Shown here piece by piece: positions 23,249 through 32,645 of a DNA stretch of 64,000 bases. The DNA is from Streptomyces sp. WM6386. Its GTDB lineage: Bacteria; Actinomycetota; Actinomycetes; Streptomycetales; Streptomycetaceae. The position numbers and the translations under genes were made by a program. The DNA lies in assembly GCF_000972385.1 (NCBI RefSeq), contig NZ_JXTE01000020.1:50591-114590 (forward strand), written 5' to 3'. Each line of letters begins with the position of its first letter. Position 1 is the stretch's first letter. The notes below the pieces were generated by a model. It was not told the origin of the DNA, searched no databases, and saw nothing but the letters and a program-made list of their open reading frames with translations.

Positions 23249-23728
23249 CTAGGTCCTGTCCTCGTCCCGCGCCGCCTGCTCCACCAGCGGGATGATCCGC
23301 AGCGGAACGGGGTTCTCCATCACGATCGCCGTGGCGGCCCGGACAATGCCATCAAAACCGACAACCAGGTCGATCACCCGCTGGAGATCGGCGTTCGACC
23401 TGGCCACGAGCCGGCACAGCATGTCCCCGCTTCCGGTCGTGGTGTGCAGCTCCAGGACCTCCGGCACGGTCGCCAAGTGCGCCCGTACGTCCGCCCCTTG
23501 CCCCTGCCGGATCTCCAGCGTGGCGAACGCGGTCACCGGATAGCCGAGCGCGGCCGGATCCACCTGCGGCCCGAATCCCCGGATGACGCCATTCGACTGA
23601 AGCCGGTCCAGACGCGCCTGCACGGTCCCGCGCGCCACCCCCAGCCGCCGGGACATCTCCAGCACCCCGATCCGCGGCTCCCGCGCCAGCAGCACGATGA
23701 TCCGCCCGTCCAGTCCGTCGATCCCCAC
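23249..23728 (-). CDS. Lrp/AsnC family transcriptional regulator
   Basis: Feast/famine regulator of 159 aa. The N-terminal helix-turn-helix is at ~5-50 (GVLEMSRRLGVARGTVQARLDRL), followed by the RAM/AsnC ligand-binding sandwich (TTGSGDMLCRLVARS). The GTG at 23728 was chosen because it begins the normal DxLDxxIxxLL helix and has GGAAGGG upstream; a longer reading frame from 23878 would run over the regulatory region. It is divergent from hppD, which it probably controls in response to an aromatic amino acid or catabolite, and it sits directly upstream of the osmolyte importer. An operator candidate lies between it and hppD. Confidence 0.9.
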   Translation of the reverse strand: MGIDGLDGRIIVLLAREPRIGVLEMSRRLGVARGTVQARLDRLQSNGVIRGFGPQVDPAALGYPVTAFATLEIRQGQGADVRAHLATVPEVLELHTTTGSGDMLCRLVARSNADLQRVIDLVVGFDGIVRAATAIVMENPVPLRIIPLVEQAARDEDRT

Positions 23729-23774
23729 GAGAGCCGCCCTTCCCCGGTGGTCATCCTGTACAGAGAGCCCGTAA

Positions 23775-25010
<1,236 letters not shown>

Positions 25011-25065
25011 ATGTCAGGTAAATCCACAAGCGCTTTCGCAGAACCTTGAAACCAGTGAACGGGAG

Positions 25066-25112
25066 TTGACACTCTCTGGTCCTGTGGACGTCATCCGGGC
25101 GTCCACAGGACC
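25066..25112 (+). promoter_or_regulatory. TTGACA box and perfect 13-bp inverted repeat upstream of the beta-propeller-like gene
   Basis: TTGACA at 25066-25071 is a consensus -35. Seventeen bp later is CGTCAT, a weak -10. Overlapping this spacer is a perfect inverted repeat, GGTCCTGTGGACG (25078-25090) and CGTCCACAGGACC (25100-25112), with a 9-nt loop. It ends 15 bp before the GTG at 25128. It could be an operator, a 5'-UTR hairpin, or the hppD terminator, although no T-tract follows. Confidence 0.5.
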
Positions 25113-25127
25113 CTGGGGACACCGACC

Positions 25128-25982
25128 GTGACCGACCGCATCGACCTCGACGTACCGGCGACACGCTGGCTGAAGGAGAAGGCCCTCCACGAGGGCACGG
25201 TCCTGCAGTCCTTCGCCTTCGACGAGGTGCACCAGCATCTCTACGTCCTCCAGGTCCGCCGCGGTGGCATCGGCGCCGGCAACCTGTGCCTCAACAAGCT
25301 CGACCACGACGGCGAGTTGCTCGGCCACATGCACCTCCAGGGCTTCGGGCACGGCGTCAGCGTCGGTGTGCAGAACGCCGCCGACGGCAAGGTCTGGATC
25401 TGGACCGAGGCCGACGCCAAGCGCGGCTACGGCCAGGGCGTCACCCGCTTCCAGTTCAAGAACGGCGCCACCCGAACCGGCGAGGACGTCAAGATACGCA
25501 AGCCGATACCGGGGTCCACCAACAACCAGCCCTCGGTCTGCATGGCCTCCCAGCGCATCGCCGTCCGCTACCGCCTCAAGGGCAAGCCGCGCTACCGGAT
25601 CTGGGACCTCGACGCCTTCGTCGCCCGCGAGTACGACCACCCCGTCGCCGACATCGCCCAGCCCGCCGCGCACCCCGACAAGAAGATCCCCTTCCAGGGC
25701 TTCGCCCTGCACCACAACCACCTCTACCAGCTCGCCGGGACGGCCTACGACGCCGAGACCAACCCGCCCGCCGCGCACGGCAACGCCTACCTCTCCAGCG
25801 TCGACATCACCACCGGCGAGCTGGTCCAGCGGCTGCGCACCGAGGCCGGCCGCTCCCTCACCCACCGCGAGCCGGAGGGCCTCGCCGTCCGCCGCAAGGG
25901 CGGCACGCGCCTGTATCTGGGCCTCGCCTCCGGGGCGGCCGGGGAACGCAGGTTCTCCCTCTATTACAAGCCGAAACAGTAG
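25128..25982 (+). CDS. Conserved protein of unknown function, often labelled teichoic acid biosynthesis protein C-like
   Basis: Soluble-looking protein of 284 aa without signal peptide or membrane segment. It is rich in short beta-type strands ending in Gly/Asp turns, with repeated Trp/Tyr-containing blades (HQHLYVLQV, GKVWIWTE, PRYRIWDLDAF, NHLYQLAG, TRLYLGLASG), which suggests a beta-propeller. Streptomyces homologues I know carry the unproven label teichoic acid biosynthesis protein C; nothing in the sequence shows a transferase. The GTG at 25128 follows a promoter-like hairpin region. It is 20 bp upstream of the nitrile hydratase genes on the same strand, so co-transcription is possible. 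Function unknown. Confidence 0.75.
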   Translation: MTDRIDLDVPATRWLKEKALHEGTVLQSFAFDEVHQHLYVLQVRRGGIGAGNLCLNKLDHDGELLGHMHLQGFGHGVSVGVQNAADGKVWIWTEADAKRGYGQGVTRFQFKNGATRTGEDVKIRKPIPGSTNNQPSVCMASQRIAVRYRLKGKPRYRIWDLDAFVAREYDHPVADIAQPAAHPDKKIPFQGFALHHNHLYQLAGTAYDAETNPPAAHGNAYLSSVDITTGELVQRLRTEAGRSLTHREPEGLAVRRKGGTRLYLGLASGAAGERRFSLYYKPKQ

Positions 25983-26002
25983 GGCGAACGTAGGCTGGCC
26001 GC

Positions 26003-26284
26003 ATGGCCAGGATCAACGACGTCGGCGGCACCCAGGGCTTCGGCGCCATCGACACCACCGACGACACCGAGCCCTTCCACGCGGACTGGGAGGCGCGGGT
26101 CGTCGGCCTCTTCAACACCCTGCGCGGTCAAGGGCTCTTCAACACCAACGAGTTCCGCGACGCGATCGAGTCGATGCCGCCGGCCGAGTACCTGGCGGCG
26201 TCGTACTACGAGCGCTGGTTCACCGCGATCTGCGCGCTGCTCGAACGCAAGGGCGTGATCGGGCCGGGTGAGCTGGATGACTGA
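26003..26284 (+). CDS. Nitrile hydratase beta subunit, N-terminal half (split subunit)
   Basis: Protein of 93 aa matching only the N-terminal half of a normal nitrile hydratase beta chain (NDVGGTQGFG; FHADWE; SMPPAEYLAASYYERW). Arg52, in EFRDAIE, aligns with the beta-Arg52 that touches the oxidised metal-ligand cysteines in characterised enzymes. The chain stops where the second half would begin, and the next gene supplies it, overlapping by 8 bp. This three-gene layout is known for the toyocamycin nitrile hydratase and for thiocyanate hydrolase, so it is a real split form and not a frameshift. Confidence 0.88.
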   Translation: MARINDVGGTQGFGAIDTTDDTEPFHADWEARVVGLFNTLRGQGLFNTNEFRDAIESMPPAEYLAASYYERWFTAICALLERKGVIGPGELDD

Positions 26285-26564
26285 CCGTTTCCCGCCCGGC
26301 ACCCGGGTGCGCACCTTCCCGCACGACCCGCCGCACCACACCCGGCTGCCCCGGTACGCGCGCGGCAAGCGGGGCGTGATCGTCGAGCCGGAGGGCCCGG
26401 ACGAACTGCCCGACATCAGCGCACAGGGGCGCGGGGACGCGCCGGTCGAGCAGATCTACGCGGTCCGCTTCGACGCCCGTGACCTGTGGGGCGAGGGCGA
26501 CCATCACGTCGTACTGGATCTGTGGGAAAGCTATCTGGAAGAGGACCGTGCCGATGAGCGGTGA
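26277..26564 (+). CDS. Nitrile hydratase beta subunit, C-terminal SH3-like half
   Basis: Protein of 95 aa corresponding to the SH3-like C-terminal half of nitrile hydratase beta (FPPGTRVRTF; HHTRLPRYARGKRG; LYAVRF-type strand as IYAVRFDARDLWG; VVLDLWESYLE). The Arg-rich TRLPRYARG segment matches the region that contacts the alpha-subunit metal site. The ATG at 26277 overlaps the previous stop and the end overlaps the alpha gene by 11 bp. A related fold serves as metallochaperone or activator in other loci. No separate activator gene is present here, so this subunit might do both jobs. Confidence 0.87.
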   Translation: MTDRFPPGTRVRTFPHDPPHHTRLPRYARGKRGVIVEPEGPDELPDISAQGRGDAPVEQIYAVRFDARDLWGEGDHHVVLDLWESYLEEDRADER

Positions 26565-27138
26565 CCACCACGCCGATGCGACGATCGCCCGCCGGGTCCG
26601 CCGGCTGGAGACCCTGCTGGAGGAGAGGGGCGTGATCACCGGCGAGAAGGTGGACGAGGCGATCGACGCCTTCCTCGCCGCGTCGTCGCCGGCGAACGGG
26701 GCGAAGGTCGTCGCCCGCGCCTGGACCGACGAGGCGTACAAGGCGCGGCTGCTGGCCGACGGGACCGCCGCCGTGCAGGAGTTGGGCTACATGGACGGCT
26801 CCTACCAGCGCCTGCGCGTCGTCGAGAACACGGCGACGAACCACAACGTCATCGTCTGCACCCTCTGCTCCTGCTACCCGCTGCGCCTCCTCGGCCCGTC
26901 CCCGAGCTGGTACAAGTCCGAGGCCTACCGCTCCCGCGTGGTCCGTGAACCCCGCGAGGTGCTGCGGGAGTTCGGGCTCGAACTGCCCGCCGCCATGGAC
27001 ATCACGGTGTGGGACTCCAGCGCCGAGTCGCGCTACATGGTGCTGCCCCGCAGGCCCGAGGGGACCGCAGGACAGGGGGAGGACGAACTGGCGGCGCTGG
27101 TCACACGCAACGCACTGATCGGCACCGCCGCGATCTAG
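26554..27138 (+). CDS. Nitrile hydratase alpha subunit, cobalt type
   Basis: Catalytic alpha subunit of 194 aa that hydrates nitriles to amides. The metal-binding loop is CTLCSC at residues 102-107 (Cys102, Cys105, Cys107). Thr at the second position marks the non-corrin cobalt type; Fe types have Ser. In the family, two of the three cysteines are oxidised to sulfinic and sulfenic acids. The order betaN-betaC-alpha with overlapping reading frames shows one translational unit. The TAG stop overlaps the opposing stop of the TPR gene. Whether the natural substrate is a nitrile or thiocyanate cannot be decided from sequence alone. Confidence 0.93.
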   Translation: MSGDHHADATIARRVRRLETLLEERGVITGEKVDEAIDAFLAASSPANGAKVVARAWTDEAYKARLLADGTAAVQELGYMDGSYQRLRVVENTATNHNVIVCTLCSCYPLRLLGPSPSWYKSEAYRSRVVREPREVLREFGLELPAAMDITVWDSSAESRYMVLPRRPEGTAGQGEDELAALVTRNALIGTAAI

Positions 27139-28580
27139 GACTCCGTCTCCGTCTCCGTCTCCGCCTTCGCGTCCGGCACCGGCAGCTCCTCCACCGACGG
27201 CTCATCCAACGCCGTCAACGCCTCGCGAGCCGTCCGCACCTGAAGCGGCGAGAAGTACGGGTTGATCCGCAACGCCTCCTGGAGGTGGCGCCGGGCCGGC
27301 CCGTCCTTCCCCAACTCCCGCTCGATCATGCCCCGGTGATACGCGTGCAGCGCGCTGCGCACCCCGCCCCCGTGCACCTTGTCCGTCGCCCGCACCGCGT
27401 ACCGCAGCGCCTCCTCGTCCTGACCGGCCCGGTGCAGCGCCCACCCCAGCGCGTCGGCCACCGCGATCCCGGGCTGGCGTCGCCACTCCGCCCGCAGCCG
27501 CCGTACCGCCGCGTGCGGATCGCCGTGGTCCGCCTCGAACACCCCGAGCACCAACTCCTCGTCGGCCCCGCCCGCCGCGGCACCGCGCACCCGCGCCCGC
27601 AACAGGTCGTACTGGACCTGGGCCGCCTGCCGCAGCCCCAGCGACTCGTACAACTCGCCCAGTTCCAGGGCGTACTGCGGATGCGGCTGCTTGGCCAGCG
27701 CCATCCGGTACGCGCTCAGCGCCTCCGAGGTCCGCCCCAGCGCCGCCAGCACCCGCCCCTGCCCGGCCTGCGCGGCCCGCTGGTCGGGGTCGATGCGCAC
27801 CGCCTCCTCGAAGTGCCGCAGCGCCGGCTCACGATCGCCGCGCTCCCAGGCCAGTTGCCCCACCCGCTCCAGATACGCGGCCCGTTCGGCGGGCGCCCGC
27901 GCGCCCGCCGCCGCGTCGGAGAGCTGCGCCATCGCGTCCTCGCGCCAGCCCCGGTCCCGGAACACGGCCCCGGCGCGCGCCATCACGGCCGGCCCGCCGC
28001 GCAGCCCTTGCAGCCGCTCGAGAGTCCGCTCCGTCGCCTTCCAGTCGCCGAGGCCGGTGTAGGCGTCGATCAGCGGCGGATACGTCGTCCAGCGCTTCGG
28101 ATCCAGCTTCAGTGCGGCCTCGCCCCACCTCTTCGCCGCCCGGAAGTCCCGCCGCGCGTTGGCCAGCGCGGCGAGCCCGGCGAGCGCCTCGGCGTTCCCT
28201 CTGGCCCGCACCCTCAGCGACGTACGCAACGCGTGGTCGGCCCTCGGGTAGTACGCCGGCTCCGCCGTCCGCCGCCCCTGCTCCACATACGCCGCCCCGA
28301 GCACCGCCCACGACCCGGCGTCCCGCGGATGCCTTCGCAGATGCGTCTCCCGCTCATCGATCAGCGCCGCCAGGTCCGGCAGCGCGGCCGCCACCCCCGC
28401 GGTGACCGCCGCCCGTGCCTGTGCCCCCGGGGCCGGCGGCGCGGGCGCCTCCGTGTCCGGTGGCTGCCAGGGCAGCGCCATCAGCGTCCCGCCGAGCACC
28501 AGACACCCGGTGACGGCCGCGATCAGAGCCCGCCGTGCGATGCGCGAACGCCGGGAGGCCGCCTCCTCATGGTTCTCCAT
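27135..28580 (-). CDS. TPR-repeat membrane-anchored or secreted protein
   Basis: Protein of 481 aa. A hydrophobic segment at ~15-38 after a basic stretch acts as signal-anchor and is followed by a Pro/Ala linker. The remainder is a run of tetratricopeptide-like helical pairs (A-xx-W-L/G-Y-x8-A-x3-F/Y-x2-A patterns, for example AWERGDREPALRHFEEAVRI). The last residues are a run of Glu-Thr pairs. The ATG at 28580 is preferred over the GTG at 28589. TPR proteins scaffold protein complexes; no catalytic domain is present. It is convergent with nitrile hydratase and divergent from the FAD oxidase. Specific role unknown. Confidence 0.85.
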   Translation of the reverse strand: MENHEEAASRRSRIARRALIAAVTGCLVLGGTLMALPWQPPDTEAPAPPAPGAQARAAVTAGVAAALPDLAALIDERETHLRRHPRDAGSWAVLGAAYVEQGRRTAEPAYYPRADHALRTSLRVRARGNAEALAGLAALANARRDFRAAKRWGEAALKLDPKRWTTYPPLIDAYTGLGDWKATERTLERLQGLRGGPAVMARAGAVFRDRGWREDAMAQLSDAAAGARAPAERAAYLERVGQLAWERGDREPALRHFEEAVRIDPDQRAAQAGQGRVLAALGRTSEALSAYRMALAKQPHPQYALELGELYESLGLRQAAQVQYDLLRARVRGAAAGGADEELVLGVFEADHGDPHAAVRRLRAEWRRQPGIAVADALGWALHRAGQDEEALRYAVRATDKVHGGGVRSALHAYHRGMIERELGKDGPARRHLQEALRINPYFSPLQVRTAREALTALDEPSVEELPVPDAKAETETETES

Positions 28581-28678
28581 GGCGATCACTGTGCGTCAAT
28601 ACGACGACCACACCCGGGCAGGCGACGGTTGCCGCAGACGGGGTTCACACCGATGGACCCAGGTGCGACGCTGTGATC

Positions 28679-30079
28679 ATGAGCCGTATCGAAGCGCCTC
28701 GCGACGAACAGACAGGGAACCTGGCCGACCGTCTCCTGAGCGGTCTGCCCACCGAGGCCGTCCTGACCGACCCGGACGTCACGGCCTCCTACGCCAACGA
28801 CATGGCCAGCTTCTGCCCGGCCGGCGCCCCCGCCGTGGTCGTCCTGCCCCGCACCGTCGAGCAGGTCCAGCACGTCATGCGCACCGCCACCGAACTGCGC
28901 GTCCCCGTCGTCCCACAGGGCGCCCGCACGGGCCTGTCCGGCGGCGCCAACGCCTCCGACGGCTGCATCGTGCTGTCCCTGACGAAGATGGACCGCATCC
29001 TCGAGATCAACCCCGTCGACCGCATCGCGGTGGTCGAGCCCGGCGTCATCAACGCCACCCTCTCCCGCGCGGTCAACGAGCACGGCCTCTACTACCCGCC
29101 GGACCCCTCCAGCTGGGAGATGTGCACCATCGGCGGCAACATCGGCACCGCCTCCGGCGGGCTGTGCTGTGTGAAGTACGGGGTGACGGCGGAGTACGTC
29201 CTCGGACTGGACGTGGTCCTGGCGGACGGCCGCCTGATGTCCACCGGCCGGCGGACCGCGAAGGGCGTCGCCGGATACGACCTGACCCGCCTGTTCGTCG
29301 GCTCGGAAGGCTCCCTCGGCATCGTCGTCCAGGCGACCCTGGCCCTGCGCCCGCAGCCGCCCGAGCAGCTGGTGCTGGCCGCCGAGTTCGCGTCCGGCGC
29401 GGCCGCCTGCGACGCGGTGTGCCGGATCATGGAGGGCGGGCATGTGCCGTCCCTCCTCGAACTGATGGACCGTACGACGGTCAAGGCCGTCAACGACCTC
29501 GCCCGGATGGGACTCCCGGAGACCACCGAGGCCCTGCTGCTCGCCGCCTTCGACACCACCGACCCGGCCGCCGACCTCGCCGCCCTCGGCGCGCTGTGCG
29601 AGGCGGCCGGTGCCACACAGGTCGTGCCCGCCGACGACGTCGCCGAGTCCGAACTCCTCCTCCAGGCCCGCCGGCTGTCACTCACCGCTCTGGAAGCCGT
29701 CAAGGGCACCACGATGATCGACGACGTGTGCGTGCCCCGCTCCCGGCTCGGCGAGATGCTCGAAGGGACCGAGCGGATCGCCGAGAAGTACCAGCTCACC
29801 ATCGGCGTCGTCGCGCACGCCGGCGACGGCAACACCCACCCCACCGTCTGCTTCGACGCGGCCGACCCCGACGAGTCCCGGCGCGCCCGCGAGTCCTTCG
29901 ACGAGATCATGGCCCTCGGCCTGGAGCTCGGCGGCACGATCACCGGCGAGCACGGCGTGGGCGTACTGAAGAAGGAGTGGCTGGCGCGCGAGATCGGCCC
30001 GGTGGGGGTGGAGATGCAGCGGCAGATCAAGCAGGTCTTCGACCCGCTGGGGATTCTGAACCCGGGCAAGCTCTTCTGA
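28679..30079 (+). CDS. FAD-linked oxidase, GlcD/D-lactate dehydrogenase family
   Basis: Flavoprotein oxidoreductase of 466 aa. It has an N-terminal PCMH-type FAD-binding domain (VVPQGARTGLSGGAN; IGGNIGTASGG) and a C-terminal FAD-oxidase domain ending in the usual FDPLGILNPGKLF. HAGDGNTHP and GEHGVG are the conserved metal and substrate-site motifs of the glycolate/D-2-hydroxyacid dehydrogenase group. Substrate is a 2-hydroxy acid, probably D-lactate or glycolate, but the exact one is unknown. The ATG at 28679 gives the normal start; a GTG two codons upstream is possible. It is convergent with ssgG. Confidence 0.9.
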   Translation: MSRIEAPRDEQTGNLADRLLSGLPTEAVLTDPDVTASYANDMASFCPAGAPAVVVLPRTVEQVQHVMRTATELRVPVVPQGARTGLSGGANASDGCIVLSLTKMDRILEINPVDRIAVVEPGVINATLSRAVNEHGLYYPPDPSSWEMCTIGGNIGTASGGLCCVKYGVTAEYVLGLDVVLADGRLMSTGRRTAKGVAGYDLTRLFVGSEGSLGIVVQATLALRPQPPEQLVLAAEFASGAAACDAVCRIMEGGHVPSLLELMDRTTVKAVNDLARMGLPETTEALLLAAFDTTDPAADLAALGALCEAAGATQVVPADDVAESELLLQARRLSLTALEAVKGTTMIDDVCVPRSRLGEMLEGTERIAEKYQLTIGVVAHAGDGNTHPTVCFDAADPDESRRARESFDEIMALGLELGGTITGEHGVGVLKKEWLAREIGPVGVEMQRQIKQVFDPLGILNPGKLF

Positions 30080-30092
30080 CACCCGTACGCGA

Positions 30093-30566
30093 TCACTCCC
30101 CGTCCTTCGACTCGTCGCTCGGCCACGGGTCGCGCAGCCACAGATCGTCGGCGGGCGTCGGGGCGAGCAGGTCCGCCAAAGCCTCGTCGATACCGAGCTG
30201 CTCGCCCTCGGACCCCGGGGGCACCACCCGCAGCGTCCGCTCCAGCCAGGCCGACACCTGGGCCGCGGGCGCCTCCAGGAGGGCGTCCCCGTCGGGCGAA
30301 CTCAGCGCCATCAGGACGACGCTGCGGCCGTCCACCTTCGTCGGCCACACCCGCACGTCCCCGTGCCCGCACGGCCGGAACACCCCCTCCACCAGAAGCT
30401 CGCGGGCGAACGTCCAGTCCACCGGGTGGTCGGAGCCGATGTGGAAGGCGACGTGGACGGCGTACGGGTCGTCGGAGCGATAGCTGAGCCGGGCCGGGAC
30501 CGGGATGCTGCGCTCGGGCGACAGGATGAGTTTGAGCTCGAGCTCGCGCTCTACCACGGTGTGCAT
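30093..30566 (-). CDS. ssgG: SsgA-like sporulation protein, SsgG type
   Basis: SsgA-like protein (SALP) of 157 aa, a family found only in morphologically complex actinomycetes, where members place septation and cell-wall events during sporulation. Family features are present: the RLSYRSDDPYAV segment, FARELLVEG, GDVRVWP, and the Leu-rich VSAWLERTL helix before VPPGSE. The C-terminal tail is acidic and longer than in SsgA or SsgB. I assign SsgG from memory of S. coelicolor, where ssgG lies close to hppD and an FAD oxidase as here. SsgG helps septa form at the right sites. The exact subtype should be treated as likely, not certain. Confidence 0.8.
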   Translation of the reverse strand: MHTVVERELELKLILSPERSIPVPARLSYRSDDPYAVHVAFHIGSDHPVDWTFARELLVEGVFRPCGHGDVRVWPTKVDGRSVVLMALSSPDGDALLEAPAAQVSAWLERTLRVVPPGSEGEQLGIDEALADLLAPTPADDLWLRDPWPSDESKDGE

Positions 30567-30777
30567 GTCGGGTGTTCCTCTCTCGTGTCTGTCTCGTACG
30601 AGTGGAGAGAGGCGGTGCGGCCGGAACCATTACGCGGGTTCGGGAAACTTTTTTCCCGGGGGTTCACGACGTTGCCCAAAAGGAGTGGGTCCGGTGGGAC
30701 TGGCGGTGGGGGTTGCGCCGGTCTGATAGATGTGGAGCCCCCCATATTCACCCCCGAGCAGATACGGGACGACGGAC

Positions 30778-32556
30778 ATGAGCGCCCCAACCCCGGCCCC
30801 CGGTGACGACAGGCCCCGCGAAGGGTATTACCCGGACCCGTCCATTCCTGGATATGTCCGGTACTGGAACGGTGCTGCCTGGGTACCGGGCACGAGCCGG
30901 CCGGCCCCGTCGGACGGCGAGGCCCCGGCGGCGCCGGCCGCCTCGTCGGTGGAGGAGACGGGCCCGCACTTCTTCGACGAGGACCCGCAGCCCGCGCCCA
31001 ACCCGTCCGACGCCCAGCACGGCAGCCGTCCCGAACCCGCGTCCGCCTGGGGCGCCGACCGCTCCCGTCAGTCCGGCTTCGGCGGCGACCAGGACCGCCG
31101 GGTCTCCTGGGGCGCGGCGGCGGGCACCGACCCCCGCGTCCCGTCGGACACGACGAGCGGCGACGGCACGGCGACGATCCCGCCCGCGGAGTCCGACCGG
31201 GCGGACTCGGGCAACACCTTCGTGTTCCGCAGGCCGACAGCCGGGGGAGCCCCACCATCAGCCCCGGGCACGGCACCGCAGCCCGGCAGCGGGACAGGCG
31301 CCTCCGGCGGCCCGGCGTTCGGCAGCCCCGGCTCGGGCGGCTCGGGTGCGGGGGGCTCCAGTGGTCCTTCCGCCTCCGGTGCGGGTGTTTCCGGCGGCCC
31401 GGCTTTCGGTGGCCCCGGCTCAGGGAGCTCGGGTGCGGCGGGCTCCCACAGCCCCTCCGGTGCCGGTGATTCCGGCGGCCCGGCCTTCAGCGGTCCCGGT
31501 TCGGGCGGCGGTGCGGCACGCACCCACGGCCCCTCCGCCTCCGGGCCCGGTGCTTCCGGCGGCCCCGCCTTCGGTGCCGCGGGCTCCGCCGGTGCCGCAA
31601 CTCCCGGCATTCCCGCCCCCGGTGGCCCCGTCACCGACGAGGGCACCATGACCTTCCGGGCGCTCTCCCCGCGCACGGCCCAGCAGGGTGGGGCGCAGGG
31701 CGGAGGCACGGGCGGCGCACGGTCCGACGGTGCGGCGGCGGGCGGCTTCGGCGCCCAGCCCGCGGCCACCCCCGGCTTCGGCGCGGGCAAGGCCGCCGCC
31801 GAGCGTGCCGCCTCCGCGCCGGCCGGTGTCCAGGGCGTCGTCGGACAGGCCGCGCCCGCCGGTCCCTCCGGCCCGCAGCAGGCGACTGCGCAGACCCCGC
31901 CCGCGTCCGTCCCCCAGCAGTCCACCCCCATGGCCAGTGGCGCCGGTGGCGGTCAGTCCTCCTGGGCCCAGCAGGTGCACCGCCTCGCCGCCACCCCCGG
32001 CGAGGACCAGCCCGTCACGCCCTGGAAGCCGCCCGTGGAGGACGTCTTCCAGGCCGCCGCCCGGCGTCAGGCCTCCGCCCGCCCCGCGGGCCTCGGCAAG
32101 CGGCTGACCGCCCGGCTGCTGGACACCGTCGTCCTCGTCGGCGTCACCGCCGCGGCCGCCGTCCCGCTCGGCACCAGGGCGCTGGACCACGTCAACGAGA
32201 AGATCGACGCGGCCAAGCTCTCCGGCGAGACCGTCACCGTCTGGCTCCTGGACGGCACGACCACCGCCTACCTCGGCATCGTCCTCGCCGTCCTCCTCGT
32301 CTTCGGCGTCCTCTACGAGGCGCTGCCCACCGCCAAGTGGGGCCGCACCCTGGGCAAGAAGCTGCTCGGACTGGAGGTGCGGGACATCGAGGGCGGCGAG
32401 CCCCCGACGTTCGGCGCGGCCCTGCGCCGCTGGCTCGTCTACAGCGTCCCCGGCCTGCTCGCGATCGGTGTCGTGGGCGTCGTATGGGGCCTGTTCGACA
32501 AGCCGTGGCACCAGTGCTGGCACGACAAGGCCGCACATACGTTCGTAGCGGGATAG
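30778..32556 (+). CDS. RDD family membrane protein with DUF2510 and a long Gly/Pro/Ser repeat region
   Basis: Protein of 592 aa. The N-terminus has a DUF2510-type motif (GYYPDP...RYWNGAAWV, residues ~16-40). Residues ~45-410 are low complexity, rich in Gly, Ala, Pro and Ser, with several copies of SGGPAFG-PGSG. The C-terminus (~435-592) is an RDD domain with about three membrane helices (GLGKRLTARLLDTVVLVGV; GRTLGKKLLGLEVRD; HDKAAHTFV). The ATG at 30778 was preferred to one at 30730 because it begins the conserved part. The second RDD gene follows directly. RDD proteins may act in transport or membrane organisation; function here is unknown. Confidence 0.87.
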   Translation: MSAPTPAPGDDRPREGYYPDPSIPGYVRYWNGAAWVPGTSRPAPSDGEAPAAPAASSVEETGPHFFDEDPQPAPNPSDAQHGSRPEPASAWGADRSRQSGFGGDQDRRVSWGAAAGTDPRVPSDTTSGDGTATIPPAESDRADSGNTFVFRRPTAGGAPPSAPGTAPQPGSGTGASGGPAFGSPGSGGSGAGGSSGPSASGAGVSGGPAFGGPGSGSSGAAGSHSPSGAGDSGGPAFSGPGSGGGAARTHGPSASGPGASGGPAFGAAGSAGAATPGIPAPGGPVTDEGTMTFRALSPRTAQQGGAQGGGTGGARSDGAAAGGFGAQPAATPGFGAGKAAAERAASAPAGVQGVVGQAAPAGPSGPQQATAQTPPASVPQQSTPMASGAGGGQSSWAQQVHRLAATPGEDQPVTPWKPPVEDVFQAAARRQASARPAGLGKRLTARLLDTVVLVGVTAAAAVPLGTRALDHVNEKIDAAKLSGETVTVWLLDGTTTAYLGIVLAVLLVFGVLYEALPTAKWGRTLGKKLLGLEVRDIEGGEPPTFGAALRRWLVYSVPGLLAIGVVGVVWGLFDKPWHQCWHDKAAHTFVAG

Positions 32557-32645
32557 CCGCATACGGCGCAAGGGCCACCGGATTCCGTACCCCGGACGGC
32601 CGCTCGCCGGATGCGGAGCCGTGGGGATCGCGGTCGACTCGGGCC

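Noticed and set aside
25028..25035. AAGCGCTT palindrome after hppD as a LacI-family operator
   Set aside because: The core is only 8 bp and is expected often by chance; no linked LacI-type gene is near.
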